A stretch of DNA of 64,000 nt from Sorangium cellulosum (GCA_020720045.1 DYPH01000011.1:1-64000), one strand, 5' to 3'; shown: positions 37,141 through 46,323, counted from the first letter of the stretch. Notes: generated by a model from the letters alone, not told the origin. Numbers and translations are program-made.

Positions 37141-37169
37141 AGGCCGCCCCGAATCGGGCGGCCTTTTTT
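37141..37169 (+). terminator. Intrinsic terminator after the NlpC/P60 gene
   Basis: GGCCGCCC (37142-37149) pairs with GGGCGGCC (37156-37163) around CGAATC, followed by TTTTTT. This is a textbook rho-independent terminator 30 nt after the stop. Confidence 0.93.
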
Positions 37170-37205
37170 GCGTTGGCGCGGAAGGAACTCCTGAACGGGA
37201 GGCAA

Positions 37206-37225
37206 TTCGTTGGTGCACCAACGAA
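37206..37225. promoter_or_regulatory. Perfect 20-bp palindrome, probable operator
   Basis: TTCGTTGGTGCACCAACGAA is a perfect dyad. Its 16-bp core is repeated at 37932-37947, and it lies about 100 bp upstream of the -10 box of the nitroreductase gene. It has no loop or U-run, so it is not a terminator. Binding by a dimeric regulator is the natural reading. Confidence 0.6.
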
Positions 37226-37314
37226 CTCCCACAAGCGCGAGTCGAGGAACGAGTTCCGTGCAACGCAACCCCATGCAGGCGCCGATCTCCCCTTCCCCAC
37301 TCGCCGATCCTCGA

Positions 37315-37320
37315 TACCTT
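37315..37320 (+). promoter_or_regulatory. -10-like box close to the nitroreductase start
   Basis: TACCTT, 7 nt before the ATG at 37328. It is about 100 bp downstream of the palindrome centre. Confidence 0.4.
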
Positions 37321-37327
37321 GCGCGCC

Positions 37328-37915
37328 ATGAGCAAACTCGACGACAAGGTCCTCGACCAAATCTTCCGCGAAGCCCACACCTTCAACAGCTTCACGGACG
37401 CGCCGGTCTCCGACGAGGACATTCGCGCCATCTACGAACTCGCGAAGTTCGGCCCCACCGCGGCGAACACCTCCCCGGCGCGTTTCCTCTGGGTGCGCAG
37501 CGCTGAAGCGAAAGAAAAGCTGCGGCCGACCCTCTCCGCCGGCAACGTCGAGAAGACGATGAAGGCCCCTGCGACCGTCATCGTTGCCGCCGACTACGAG
37601 TTCTACGAGCAGCTCCCGAAGCTCTATCCCCACGCCGATGCGCGCTCCCGGTTCGTCGGCAACGACGCGTCGATCGACGCGACGGCAAAGCAATCCGGAA
37701 GCTTGCAGGCGGCCTACCTAATCGTCGCGGCGCGGGCACTCGGTTTCGACTGCGGTCCGATGGGCGGCTTCAACGCCGGCGCCGTCGACGAGGCGTTCCT
37801 CACCGGCACGAAATGGAAGTCGTCGCTCTTGATCAATGTCGGCCATGGCGCCGCGGGGGGCAGCTTCCCGCGAAACCCGCGGATGGCCTTCGAGGACGCC
37901 GTTCGCATTCTCTGA
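37328..37915 (+). CDS. Nitroreductase-family protein, RutE-like
   Basis: The 195-residue protein closely follows the RutE group (malonic semialdehyde reductase / FMN-dependent nitroreductase): FNSFTDAPVSDEDIRAIYEL, FGPTAANTSPARFLWV, ERLRP-like KEKLRPTLSAGNVEKTM, then SGSLQAAYLIVAARALGFDCGPMGGF. In E. coli RutE reduces a uracil-degradation product. No rut genes are nearby, so the substrate here may differ. It is flanked by two copies of the same palindrome and followed by its own terminator. Confidence 0.88.
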   Translation: MSKLDDKVLDQIFREAHTFNSFTDAPVSDEDIRAIYELAKFGPTAANTSPARFLWVRSAEAKEKLRPTLSAGNVEKTMKAPATVIVAADYEFYEQLPKLYPHADARSRFVGNDASIDATAKQSGSLQAAYLIVAARALGFDCGPMGGFNAGAVDEAFLTGTKWKSSLLINVGHGAAGGSFPRNPRMAFEDAVRIL

Positions 37916-37928
37916 GCAGAAATTTCGC

Positions 37929-37950
37929 ATTCGTTGGTGCACCAACGGAT
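37929..37950. promoter_or_regulatory. Second copy of the palindrome
   Basis: The core CGTTGGTGCACCAACG is identical to the one upstream of the nitroreductase gene, and one position outside it breaks the symmetry. It lies 13 nt after the nitroreductase stop and about 100 bp upstream of the -10 box of the malic enzyme gene. Confidence 0.58.
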
Positions 37951-37954
37951 TTCG

Positions 37955-38006
37955 ACGCGGTGAGGAAAAGTGCTGCATTGCAGCAACCTCACCGCGTTCG
38001 CTTTTT
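37955..38006 (+). terminator. Intrinsic terminator after the nitroreductase gene
   Basis: ACGCGGTGAGG (37955-37965) pairs perfectly with CCTCACCGCGT (37987-37997). Inside it TGCTGCA pairs with TGCAGCA. A TTTTT run follows at 38002-38006. It ends the nitroreductase transcript before the malic enzyme promoter. Confidence 0.82.
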
Positions 38007-38041
38007 GGGCGTTTCTGACTGCCGGCACCGAGGAGCGCGAG

Positions 38042-38047
38042 TATGGT
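38042..38047 (+). promoter_or_regulatory. -10-like box of the malic enzyme gene
   Basis: TATGGT, 9 nt before the ATG at 38057. It lies about 100 bp from the second palindrome, the same spacing as at the nitroreductase gene. Confidence 0.35.
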
Positions 38048-38056
38048 CGCGCACCT

Positions 38057-40351
38057 ATGGTCTCCCCGAATCGCCGTAAAGACGCCCTCGAATACCACTC
38101 GCAGGGCCGCCCGGGAAAAATCGAGGTTATCGCGACGAAGCCGTCGGTGACGCAGCGCGATCTCTCGCTCGCCTACTCACCCGGTGTTGCCGAGCCGTGC
38201 CGCGAGATCGCCCGCGATCGGGACACCGTCAGCCTATACACGGCCCGGGCGAACCTCGTCGGAGTGATCTCGAATGGCACCGCCGTGCTCGGCCTCGGCA
38301 ATATCGGCCCCTACGCCGCAAAGCCGGTCATGGAGGGCAAAGGGATGCTCTTCAAAAAATTTGCCGATATCGACGTCTTCGACCTCGAAATTGACGAATT
38401 GGATCCGGCCGCCTTTGTCGAGTGCGTATCCCGTCTCGAACCGACGTTCGGTGGCATCAATCTGGAAGACATCCGCGCCCCGGAATGTTTCTGGATTGAG
38501 GAAGAGCTGCGCCGGCGAATGAATATCCCGGTCTTCCACGACGACCAGCACGGAACGGCCATCATCACCGGTGCCGCCCTCCTGAATGCCTCAGAACTCC
38601 AAGGAAAATCTTTGGGCGATCTGCGCGTCGTCTGCTGCGGGGCTGGCGCTGCTGCCGTCCGCTGCATGGAACTCTGGGTCTCTTTGGGGGTCGCCCGCGA
38701 ACAGATCATGATGGTCGACAAGTGGGGGGTCGTGTACGCGGGACGCACGGAAGAAATGGACCCGTACAAAGGTGCTTTCGCCCGCGAAACTGACTGTAGG
38801 ACGCTCGCCGAAGCGATCGTCGGAACCGACGTATTCATTGGCCTCTCTGCGGGAAATCTAGTCACCGAAGAGATGCTCCACACGATGGCGAAGAAGCCGA
38901 TCATCTTCGCGCTTGCCAATCCGGACCCAGAGATTCCCTACGACGTGGCGGCGCGCGCGCGTCCGGATGCCATCGTCGCGACCGGTCGAAGTGATTTCCC
39001 CAATCAAACGAACAATGTCCTCGGTTTTCCAGGAATTTTCCGCGGAGCACTGGATGTTCGTGCGACGACTATCAATGAAGAGATGAAGCTCGCAGCAACG
39101 CGCGCAATCGCATCCCTCGCAAAGGCCGATGTGCCCGATCGCGTCGTCGAGGCGTACGGCGTTCAATACCTTCGCTTCGGACCCGACTACATCATTCCGA
39201 AGCCCTTCGATGAGCGCGTCGTCGCATGGGTTGCGCCTGCCGTCGCGAAGGCCGCGCAAGACACCGGCGTCGCGCGGATCTCGCTCGACATCGTTGATTA
39301 TAAGGAGAAGCTCCTTCAGCTCAATTCACCGACTCGCTTCATTCTTCGGAAGATCTTCAACATCGCAAAGACGCAACTTCAGCGAATCGTCTTCCCGGAA
39401 GGGGAAAATGCGCGCGTCTTGAAGGCGGTGGCCATCGTCCGCGATGAGGGCCTTGCTGAACCGATTCTCCTGGGAAATCCAGCTGAAATTCAACGTGTTG
39501 CAACGGAAATGGACTTGGATATCGATGGCATCCGCGTCGTCGATCCCGAGAGCTGTCCCGACCTTGAGCGCTACGTGCAGACCTACTGGGAGCTCCGCCG
39601 TCGGAAGGGCGTTACTCTGTTTGGGGCGCGCAAGTCGGTCGCGCGCGAGCGGAAGCTCTTCGGGATGTTGATGGTTCATCTCGGCGACGCGGACGGCTGC
39701 GTCTCCGGGCAGACGGCCAGCTATTCGGAGACGATCCGGCCCGCCCTTGAAGTCATCGGCCTCGCCCCCGGCTACACGCGCGCTGCCGGCATGTACATGA
39801 TGGTGAAAGGGCAGAACGTCCTCTTCTGCGCCGACACGACGGTAAACGAAACGCCGGATGCCAACGTGCTTGCCGAAATCGCGATCCAAACGGCAAACGC
39901 CGTTTGGGACCTCGGCGTGAAGCCCCGAATCGCCATGCTTTCCTATTCCAACTTCGGGTCGGCGACCGGCGAAGAGCCTCGACGCGTCGCCGCTGCAACG
40001 GCGATCGCACGCAAGCGGCGCCCCGACCTCATGATCGACGGGGAAATGCAAGCCGACGTCGCCCTGGAACCATGGCTTCGCGATGAGTGGAGCTTTGCCA
40101 ACCTGGACGGCGTCGCAAATGTACTTGTTTTCCCAAGCCTTTCTGCCGGAAACATCGCCTACAAGCTGCTGCGTTCGTTCGGCGGCGCCGACGCCGTCGG
40201 GCCGATCCTGCTCGGCATGAGGCGTCCAGTGACGGTCCTCCAACGGAATACCGACGCCGAGGGGATCGTGAGCATGGTCGCGATTACGGCGGCAAGCGCG
40301 CTCCGCCAGAAGGGGGCAGGCGCGCAAGGGCATTGGACGTCGGGACGCTGA
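38057..40351 (+). CDS. maeB: NADP-type malic enzyme with C-terminal phosphotransacetylase-like domain
   Basis: The 764-residue protein has the MaeB layout. Residues 1-430 are malic enzyme: DLSLAYSPGVAEPC, GLGNIGPYAAKPVMEGKG, VFHDDQHGTAIITGAALLNA with the metal ligands, the nucleotide fold VVCCGAGAAAVRCMEL, and LANPDPEI. Residues of about 445-764 are a phosphotransacetylase-like domain (RIVFPEGENARVLKAV, later SYSNFGSATG and DGEMQADVAL), which in MaeB is regulatory and lacks acetyltransferase activity. It decarboxylates malate to pyruvate with NADP and is typically inhibited by acetyl-CoA. The ATG at 38057 removes the low-quality N-terminal extension. Confidence 0.93.
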   Translation: MVSPNRRKDALEYHSQGRPGKIEVIATKPSVTQRDLSLAYSPGVAEPCREIARDRDTVSLYTARANLVGVISNGTAVLGLGNIGPYAAKPVMEGKGMLFKKFADIDVFDLEIDELDPAAFVECVSRLEPTFGGINLEDIRAPECFWIEEELRRRMNIPVFHDDQHGTAIITGAALLNASELQGKSLGDLRVVCCGAGAAAVRCMELWVSLGVAREQIMMVDKWGVVYAGRTEEMDPYKGAFARETDCRTLAEAIVGTDVFIGLSAGNLVTEEMLHTMAKKPIIFALANPDPEIPYDVAARARPDAIVATGRSDFPNQTNNVLGFPGIFRGALDVRATTINEEMKLAATRAIASLAKADVPDRVVEAYGVQYLRFGPDYIIPKPFDERVVAWVAPAVAKAAQDTGVARISLDIVDYKEKLLQLNSPTRFILRKIFNIAKTQLQRIVFPEGENARVLKAVAIVRDEGLAEPILLGNPAEIQRVATEMDLDIDGIRVVDPESCPDLERYVQTYWELRRRKGVTLFGARKSVARERKLFGMLMVHLGDADGCVSGQTASYSETIRPALEVIGLAPGYTRAAGMYMMVKGQNVLFCADTTVNETPDANVLAEIAIQTANAVWDLGVKPRIAMLSYSNFGSATGEEPRRVAAATAIARKRRPDLMIDGEMQADVALEPWLRDEWSFANLDGVANVLVFPSLSAGNIAYKLLRSFGGADAVGPILLGMRRPVTVLQRNTDAEGIVSMVAITAASALRQKGAGAQGHWTSGR

Positions 40352-40420
40352 CCGTCGCCCGTTCGTCCCGGCCACAAATTCGGTGGTCGACGGCAACGGC
40401 CAACCCCTAAGACCCTCCGC

Positions 40421-41245
40421 ATGACGACCGGGCTCTACGACTACGCACGCCTTGATGCCTCCGGCGAAGCCAACCGCGCGATTTTCCGCATGGAAGCGCG
40501 CGCGGTCGAACCTGCCTCCGAGGCGCTGTTTGACGCGCTCGTCGCGCCGCTTGTCGACGCGTGGCCCGGCGATGCGGCGGTGCTTGAGGTCGGCGCCGGC
40601 ACCGGTGCCCTCGCGCGGCGTGTTGCCCAACGGCACGCAAGCGCCCGCGTGCACGCGACCGATCTGAGCCAAGAAATGGTCGCGGCGGCGGCGCGCTACG
40701 CAGACGACCATCCTGGGAAGACGCGCCTCACGTTTGCCGCCCGCGCCGCCGAAGATGCCGTTGGCGACGTGGAAAACCGCTGGGACGCCGTGCTCTCCTC
40801 GGTGATGATCCCTTACTTGCAGGATACAGCGATCGATTCGCTCGCCGACCGACTTGGAGCGGCGCTCCGAAGGGGCGGCGTCGCCGTCTTCCTCGAGCAG
40901 GATCTCGCGACCGATTCGCTCTTCCACCCCGATCCCGCACTGGTTGCGAAGGTGCTCGGCAAAGAGGCGCGCGTGGTCGGGCGCAATCACGGCTTGGGCC
41001 TTCGCGCCGCCCTCCGCCGGGCGGGACTCGCCGTCGAACCGACCGTCTCTCACCTCTGGTCGACGACGTCGTTCGGCCCCTATCTTCGCGATCTCTTTGG
41101 GCGTTCCGTCGCGGAAGGCATGAAGACCGGGCGCCTCACCGCCGACGAGGCGCAACGGTTCCTTGGGGGACTCGCCCACGCCGACGCGGCCGGCGACTTC
41201 TACTACGGCCTCGTCTACCACCGGATTCTCGCCATAAAAGTGTAA
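40421..41245 (+). CDS. Class I SAM-dependent methyltransferase
   Basis: The 274-residue protein has AVLEVGAGTGALARRVA (motif I), VHATDLSQEMVAAAARYA (motif II) and a later RRGGVAVFLEQDL strand, typical of small-molecule methyltransferases of the UbiE-like group. The region before motif I (LYDYARLDASGEANRAIFRME) resembles ubiquinone/menaquinone-type or polyketide O-methyltransferases, but the substrate cannot be assigned. It is 69 nt after the malic enzyme gene. TAAGAC lies 7 nt before the ATG. Confidence 0.78.
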   Translation: MTTGLYDYARLDASGEANRAIFRMEARAVEPASEALFDALVAPLVDAWPGDAAVLEVGAGTGALARRVAQRHASARVHATDLSQEMVAAAARYADDHPGKTRLTFAARAAEDAVGDVENRWDAVLSSVMIPYLQDTAIDSLADRLGAALRRGGVAVFLEQDLATDSLFHPDPALVAKVLGKEARVVGRNHGLGLRAALRRAGLAVEPTVSHLWSTTSFGPYLRDLFGRSVAEGMKTGRLTADEAQRFLGGLAHADAAGDFYYGLVYHRILAIKV

Positions 41246-41325
41246 TATACACCCAGTATGTGCAGAGAACGCGACCGCGAGGCGTCGCCAGAGACGGCGG
41301 GCGCCGATTCCGGTAAGGGGGCCCG

Positions 41326-42624
41326 ATGAAGGCATCCGCGCCGACGATGTACGCGATCGATTTCGGCACGAGCAACTCGCTCCTCGCGGCCGCCAACGGC
41401 ACCGATGTGTTTCCGCCGGTCCCCCTCGACACGAGCGCCCCCGACCCGACGATCCTTCGCAGCGTCCTGTATTTTCCCACGGCGAGCCGCTGCTTCGTCG
41501 GCCAGCAAGCGTTGAACGAGTACGTCGAGAACGGCCTCGAAGGCCGCCTCCTCCGCTCCCTCAAACGCCACCTCCCGACGCGGAGCTTTCGCGGAACTCA
41601 AATCGACAATCGTCAGCTCTCTTTGGAAGATCTCGTCGCGATCCCGCTCCGCGAAATGCGCACGCGCGCGAACGCCCACTTCGGCGACGTAGACGTCAAG
41701 AAGGTCGTCCTCGGCCGCCCCGCCCGCTTCTCCACCGACGACGCCGACGACGATCTCGCCGAGAAGCGCCTCCGCATCGCCGCAGAAAAAGCTGGCTTTG
41801 AGGAGATCTACGTGTTGCCGGAGCCGGTCGCTGCCGCCCACGAGTTTTCCGATGCCTTCGCCGACGCCGAGGCGGGGGAACGGGTCGTCGTCGTCTGCGA
41901 CTTCGGCGGCGGGACGAGCGATTTCACCGTATTGAAGCTCGGAAAAAAAGCCTTTGAGCGAACCGACGTTCTCGCGATTGGTGGGGCACCGCTCGCCGGG
42001 GACGCCCTCGACGCGAGCATCATGCGTTCCCACGTCGTCAAACACTTCGGCGGCGACGTTTCCTACCGCGTTCCGATGGGGCACAATGTGCTAACCATGC
42101 CGAAGAACGTCATGGAGCCGCTCTGTTCGCCGGCCCATCTCTCGATGATGCGTCGCCCGGACATTGCGGATTTTCTTCGAAATGTTCGGAGCTGGTCCCT
42201 CGGTCCCGACGACCGCGAGAAGCTTGATCAGCTCACGACGCTCGTCGACGAGGGGCTCGGATTTCAGCTCTTTGAAGTCATTGAAGGGGCCAAGAAGACG
42301 CTCTCTGGGCGCGACGAAGCCTCCATTGAATTCACCTATCCGGACATCGACGTCCACGACGCGATCAGCCGGGACGCCTTCGAGGCCGCCTCGTCACGGC
42401 CAATCGCGACGATCCTCGCCGCCCTCGATGAGACGATGGCCGCTTCTGGCGTCCGCGCGAGCGACGTCGACCTTGTCTGCTGCACCGGCGGCACCGCCCG
42501 CGTGCCACGCATTGCGCAGGCGATCGCCGAGCGTTTTGGCGCCGACAAGATGCGTGATTTTAAGAGCTTCCACTCGGTGGTGCAGGGCCTTGCCCACCAC
42601 GCGCGTTCGCTACTCGCCGAGTAG
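41326..42624 (+). CDS. YegD-like Hsp70-type ATPase without substrate-binding domain
   Basis: The 432-residue protein has the Hsp70 nucleotide-binding fold: AIDFGTSNSLLAAANG (phosphate 1), KVVLGRPARF, VLPEPVAAAHEF, VVVCDFGGGTSDFTVLKL (phosphate 2) and VDLVCCTGGTARVPRIAQAI (adenosine). It stops after this domain, with no peptide-binding beta-sandwich or lid, as in E. coli YegD. The physiological role of that group is unclear. TAAGGG lies 6 nt before the ATG. The last 15 nt overlap the convergent cytochrome gene. Confidence 0.87.
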   Translation: MKASAPTMYAIDFGTSNSLLAAANGTDVFPPVPLDTSAPDPTILRSVLYFPTASRCFVGQQALNEYVENGLEGRLLRSLKRHLPTRSFRGTQIDNRQLSLEDLVAIPLREMRTRANAHFGDVDVKKVVLGRPARFSTDDADDDLAEKRLRIAAEKAGFEEIYVLPEPVAAAHEFSDAFADAEAGERVVVVCDFGGGTSDFTVLKLGKKAFERTDVLAIGGAPLAGDALDASIMRSHVVKHFGGDVSYRVPMGHNVLTMPKNVMEPLCSPAHLSMMRRPDIADFLRNVRSWSLGPDDREKLDQLTTLVDEGLGFQLFEVIEGAKKTLSGRDEASIEFTYPDIDVHDAISRDAFEAASSRPIATILAALDETMAASGVRASDVDLVCCTGGTARVPRIAQAIAERFGADKMRDFKSFHSVVQGLAHHARSLLAE

Positions 42625-43569
42625 CCACGACTCCGACAGGAGGGGGCGCTCACCGAAGATTGCGAAAAGGCCGCCTCGGTCGCTCGCGCCACGCTCGTAA
42701 ATGACGTCGAGATGGGCACGGACCGCCCCCGGCGGGCGCGGGACCGACCATGTGCGCGGCTCGACACCGAGCCGGTTGTCCCCCACTTCTTCGCGATGGC
42801 CAGCAGCCGTCCCGAACGCCCGTCGCAAGCGAATTTCCGCGTCGGAGGTCACCACGCCGCCGGCCCCTTCTGTCCAGAGGCGGACGCGGAGAGCACGAAA
42901 AAGGTCACCGGTCGGGAACGCATGGCCGACGCCGACCGCGCGCAAGGTCACCGTGAGCTCGTGGGGGGCTGCGGAAAAGGTCGCCCGCACGGGATTCGCG
43001 CGGAGCGGATCCCGAGTTCCGCGGAAGCGGTGATCGCCCGCCTCGTGGCAGCTCGTACAGGGGGCTGCGGCAAACGGGGAAGCGGCATGCTCGTGGGCCG
43101 TCCGCTGGAGACTGGAATTTGCGCCGTTTGCGACGGCAAAATCGTGGCAATTCGAACAAGCAACGGTGCTTGCACGCGTGTTCGCGTGTTCGCCGGCGTC
43201 CCCGTGGCGGGGCGGGACGGCGTGGCAATCGAGGCAGCCGATCCCTTCGGCGGCGGCCGAGGGGCGCCCCGCGCGGAAACCTGGCGCGTGGCAGTCGCGG
43301 CAGAACGGGAGCGGCTCGTCGGCGTAGGCCTGCTGAAAATCGGCGTTGGAAAACGATGCATGATGCATAGATTCTGCCCACCCGCGCGTCGCTTCCGCAT
43401 GGCAGGAGGCACAGCGCGCCGACGACTCCGACCGGTTCGACGGCTCCGGGATTGCCCGCACGGCCGGACGCTGAACATTCGCTGCCGTCTCTTGCGGACC
43501 ATGGGCGGCGCAGGAAGCCCCCGCGAGGAGCGCCCCGAGGGCGGCCACCGTCGAAAGAGAGGCTCGCAT
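42610..43569 (-). CDS. Five-haem c-type cytochrome, exported
   Basis: The 319-residue protein has a signal sequence (TVAALGALLAGASC, possible lipobox) and five CxxCH haem c motifs: CASCH, CRDCH, CLDCH, CSNCH and CTSCH. Extra His residues (GWAESMHHASF, RTAHEHAASPF) are candidate distal ligands, as in the cytochrome c554 / multihaem family. A C-terminal beta domain of about 120 residues (GHAFPTGDLFRALRVRLW) follows. It probably carries electrons in the periplasm or outer membrane. It begins 1 nt after the stop of the upstream lipoprotein gene, so the two form an operon. Confidence 0.85.
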   Translation of the reverse strand: MRASLSTVAALGALLAGASCAAHGPQETAANVQRPAVRAIPEPSNRSESSARCASCHAEATRGWAESMHHASFSNADFQQAYADEPLPFCRDCHAPGFRAGRPSAAAEGIGCLDCHAVPPRHGDAGEHANTRASTVACSNCHDFAVANGANSSLQRTAHEHAASPFAAAPCTSCHEAGDHRFRGTRDPLRANPVRATFSAAPHELTVTLRAVGVGHAFPTGDLFRALRVRLWTEGAGGVVTSDAEIRLRRAFGTAAGHREEVGDNRLGVEPRTWSVPRPPGAVRAHLDVIYERGASDRGGLFAIFGERPLLSESWLLGE

Positions 43570-43570
43570 C

Positions 43571-45460
43571 TCAGGGGCCGGAAACGGGGATGCCTTCGGG
43601 CACGCCGCAAAGAATCTCGGGCCGCTGCTCAAACTTCGCAGCGACGGCCGCGCGGGCGAGCGCCTCCCCTTCCTCGATGGAAGCGACAGGAATTCCAAAG
43701 TAATTCCTGGCCCCCGCGACGAAGTGAATGCCAGCCTTTGGCATTTGGGGCGTCTTCCCGAGCGCTCTCAATAGCCCTTTCGCGTCGCTCTCGAGCCCTT
43801 TGCGGCTATTTCCGCGCAGCAAAAGGGCGAACGGATGCGTGCATCCAGGCATGGCGGCCGGCGCGAAGCTCATGAACCCATCGCCGGCACCGACGTTGTT
43901 CCCGCGATCCGGTTCTTGGCAACGGAACGTCTCCGCGGGCCGCACGCTGCGAAGCACGGCCCGGTACCGTTCTGGGGCGCCCCACCCGATCCCCTTTTTC
44001 CCGTGTTCGGCGTTAATGTACGCATCGCCCGCGGCGCGTACGGCGACGCGAACCGCTCGGTAGTGGGCGCCACTCCGCGAGAATGGCGGCTTCGGCAGCG
44101 GGACATCCTCAAAAGAGATTCCCGTGGCGAGACCGTCTTTGCGTGATGGTTTTTGACGAAAGACCTTCCCGCTCGCGCTCGCGTACCAGACGTCCCCAAC
44201 CGCGACGCCATCCAGCGATTTCCCCTGGTAGGGCGCCCCGGTCGCGCTCGATTCGGCAGTGGCGATTGCCTCCGGAAGCGCCGGGCGTTCGACGCTACCA
44301 TCCGGGAATACAATGGCAAGAGTGCCACCAAGAACACACCACAGTTCCCCCTTCAAACCGACTTGGCAGCTTCTTGCGCGATCGGGGAGCGTCGCGAGCG
44401 GCCCTGGAGCAAGCCGCTTGGCATCGCCGGTCGTGGTGGCAGGCGCGCGATAGACCTGCCGGTCGACCACAAAGAGAAACGCAGAGCCGTCGCGCGTGGG
44501 AAGAAGCTCGGAAGGAGCCTCGGCGAGCGGAAACGTCGCCAGCGGCCCGCCCGCAGATGCCGCCGGACCGACGATCCATTCCACGCGCGCCGGCGCACTG
44601 TCCGACGTTCCGCCCACCGTCCGCACCGCGCCAAACGCCCCCGAGGGAAGCCAAGAAAGTGCACGAAACTGCCCAGAAAAACCCGTTTTTGCGGGGGGAC
44701 TCGATGCAGGCACCCCGAAGCGGAAGAGCCCCGTCGCGACGATCGCGTCGTCATCGGTGCGCACCTCCACCGCCCCACCAACGCCCCCGCCGGGCATCGC
44801 GCCGATGCCGTGAAACCAAAGGGGCGGGTTCATCCCGTTCGCTCCCAGAGGGTGCATAAAAAGAGTGGCCGCGCCGCCATGATCTGGGTTTGGAACTCGG
44901 AACAGATCGGCATTTGAAACCATCCGCCCCGTGCGATCGACTTCAAAGAACGTCGCGTCGGCCGTCTCCCAAATCCCCCGCACGAACGTCGCCCGGGCGA
45001 CCGGTGGCTCTTGCCCCGGTTTTGCCGGTTTGGTGAGGCTCGGAAACGGGTCATCGATGAGTGAATTTCCAACAAACTTAGCGAAGTGAACGGTGCCACC
45101 GCGCCCCCAGGGGCCACCTTCCGTGCCGGTGACAACGACAGCAGCGGGCGCTTCGGCGCCAGAGACGCCGCCGGGGAGGATCGTTGTCATGTGGATGCAC
45201 ATTCCATCGATCGCAACGAAGAGGGGGCCTGGCGCATCATCCATGTATGTTGCAAACGCTTTGCGCGACGGGCCTTCGACGGGAGCGCCGTCTTGATCGG
45301 GGCGCGCCACAACGGGCGTCGCCGAAGGGGCCACCACCGACCTCGTCGTCTCCCCGGGCGACATCGTTGGATGAGCAACGTGAGGGTTCGGCGGGCGACT
45401 CGGCGCTACACAAGCAGCGCCAACGAGTGCAAACCACACGCACCGACCGAGTCGTTTCAT
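43571..45460 (-). CDS. Large putative lipoprotein paired with the multihaem cytochrome
   Basis: The 629-residue protein starts MKRLGRCVWFALVGAACVAP, a signal peptide with lipobox. The body has many short strands with repeated W/F-rich turns (FRALSWLPSGAFGAV, LFVVDRQVYRAP, ELWCVLGGTLAIVFPDG), which suggests a beta-propeller. No redox motif is seen. A GAGGAAAG Shine-Dalgarno lies 5 nt before the ATG. It is transcribed with the five-haem cytochrome (1-nt gap), and a role as structural partner or anchor for it is inferred only. Confidence 0.7.
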   Translation of the reverse strand: MKRLGRCVWFALVGAACVAPSRPPNPHVAHPTMSPGETTRSVVAPSATPVVARPDQDGAPVEGPSRKAFATYMDDAPGPLFVAIDGMCIHMTTILPGGVSGAEAPAAVVVTGTEGGPWGRGGTVHFAKFVGNSLIDDPFPSLTKPAKPGQEPPVARATFVRGIWETADATFFEVDRTGRMVSNADLFRVPNPDHGGAATLFMHPLGANGMNPPLWFHGIGAMPGGGVGGAVEVRTDDDAIVATGLFRFGVPASSPPAKTGFSGQFRALSWLPSGAFGAVRTVGGTSDSAPARVEWIVGPAASAGGPLATFPLAEAPSELLPTRDGSAFLFVVDRQVYRAPATTTGDAKRLAPGPLATLPDRARSCQVGLKGELWCVLGGTLAIVFPDGSVERPALPEAIATAESSATGAPYQGKSLDGVAVGDVWYASASGKVFRQKPSRKDGLATGISFEDVPLPKPPFSRSGAHYRAVRVAVRAAGDAYINAEHGKKGIGWGAPERYRAVLRSVRPAETFRCQEPDRGNNVGAGDGFMSFAPAAMPGCTHPFALLLRGNSRKGLESDAKGLLRALGKTPQMPKAGIHFVAGARNYFGIPVASIEEGEALARAAVAAKFEQRPEILCGVPEGIPVSGP

Positions 45461-45566
45461 CGTTTCTTTCCTCGGATGTTTTCCTAAAGAGCGCTCTCCG
45501 ATTCAGCGTCTCCGATCCGGCGTCTCGCCGGGCGGAGATAAACGTATCAAGAATTTGAGCCCCCCA

Positions 45567-46322
45567 ATGCCGTATCGCCGCCCCCTCTTCCTCGCGATCG
45601 TCGCCGCGTCGGTATTCGCCCCAGAGGTCGCCGGCGCCTGTGGTGTATCTGGCCCCGACGGAGCTTCTTTGTGCGCCCTTGCGGGGGGCGGCGGCCCGAA
45701 GTGGCGCGTCACCGCCGCGGGCGTCTACACGGCGACGCGCCTGACGTTCGGCGACGGGATCAAAGGGGATAACACCCGAGGTGGATCGACCATTTCCTTG
45801 GGCTATCAAACCTCGCCGCGCGTCGTCCTTCAAACGGGAATCGGTGCCCTCCTCGGCGGCACCTTTGACGCACCGAACGGACGCCACACGTTTTCGCCAG
45901 GCTTGTTGGCGACCGCAGGCGCCTCGTGGCGCGTATTCGGCGGGCCCGAGGTCGACGAAACCACCGGCGAAGCGATCGACAAGAACCCCTTCGTCGTCGT
46001 CTCCGCGGCGCTGTCCTTTCTGTCGAGCACGACGACGCGCGGCAACGAGCGGGCGGTCGGCTACAACGCCTTCGATCTCCGCGGCGGCGTCGTCGTCGGT
46101 GTCACGCTTGCCGAGCGCTTCCGCCCCTACCTGCTTGGGCGCGCCTTCGGCGGCCCCGCGTTCTGGCGCTACGAAGGGGCCGCCAAGCAAGGGACCGACC
46201 TCTACCACGTGCAGATCGGTGGGGGCGCCTCGGTGGCGCTCGGCAAAGGCTGGGCGATCTACGCGGAGGGGGTCCCGCTCGGCGAGCGGGGCGTCTCCGG
46301 CGGGCTCTCCACATCGCTGTAA
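45567..46322 (+). CDS. Outer-membrane beta-barrel-like protein
   Basis: The 251-residue protein has a signal peptide (FLAIVAASVFAPEVAGAC). It then has alternating strands of the type AGVYTATRLTFGDGI, TISLGYQTSPRVVLQTGIGAL, DLRGGVVVGVTLAERFRPYLLGRAFGGPAFWR and QIGGGASVALGKGWAIYAEG, the last with Gly-rich turns typical of outer-membrane beta-barrels. No family name is certain. The gene runs up to the end of the convergent trpB-trpA gene, with one base between the stops. A TTG 12 nt upstream is an alternative start. Confidence 0.68.
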   Translation: MPYRRPLFLAIVAASVFAPEVAGACGVSGPDGASLCALAGGGGPKWRVTAAGVYTATRLTFGDGIKGDNTRGGSTISLGYQTSPRVVLQTGIGALLGGTFDAPNGRHTFSPGLLATAGASWRVFGGPEVDETTGEAIDKNPFVVVSAALSFLSSTTTRGNERAVGYNAFDLRGGVVVGVTLAERFRPYLLGRAFGGPAFWRYEGAAKQGTDLYHVQIGGGASVALGKGWAIYAEGVPLGERGVSGGLSTSL

Positions 46323-46323
46323 T

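Noticed and set aside
39326-41335. 669-residue open frame antisense to the malic enzyme and methyltransferase genes
   Set aside because: It runs over two clear genes and has no recognisable motif.
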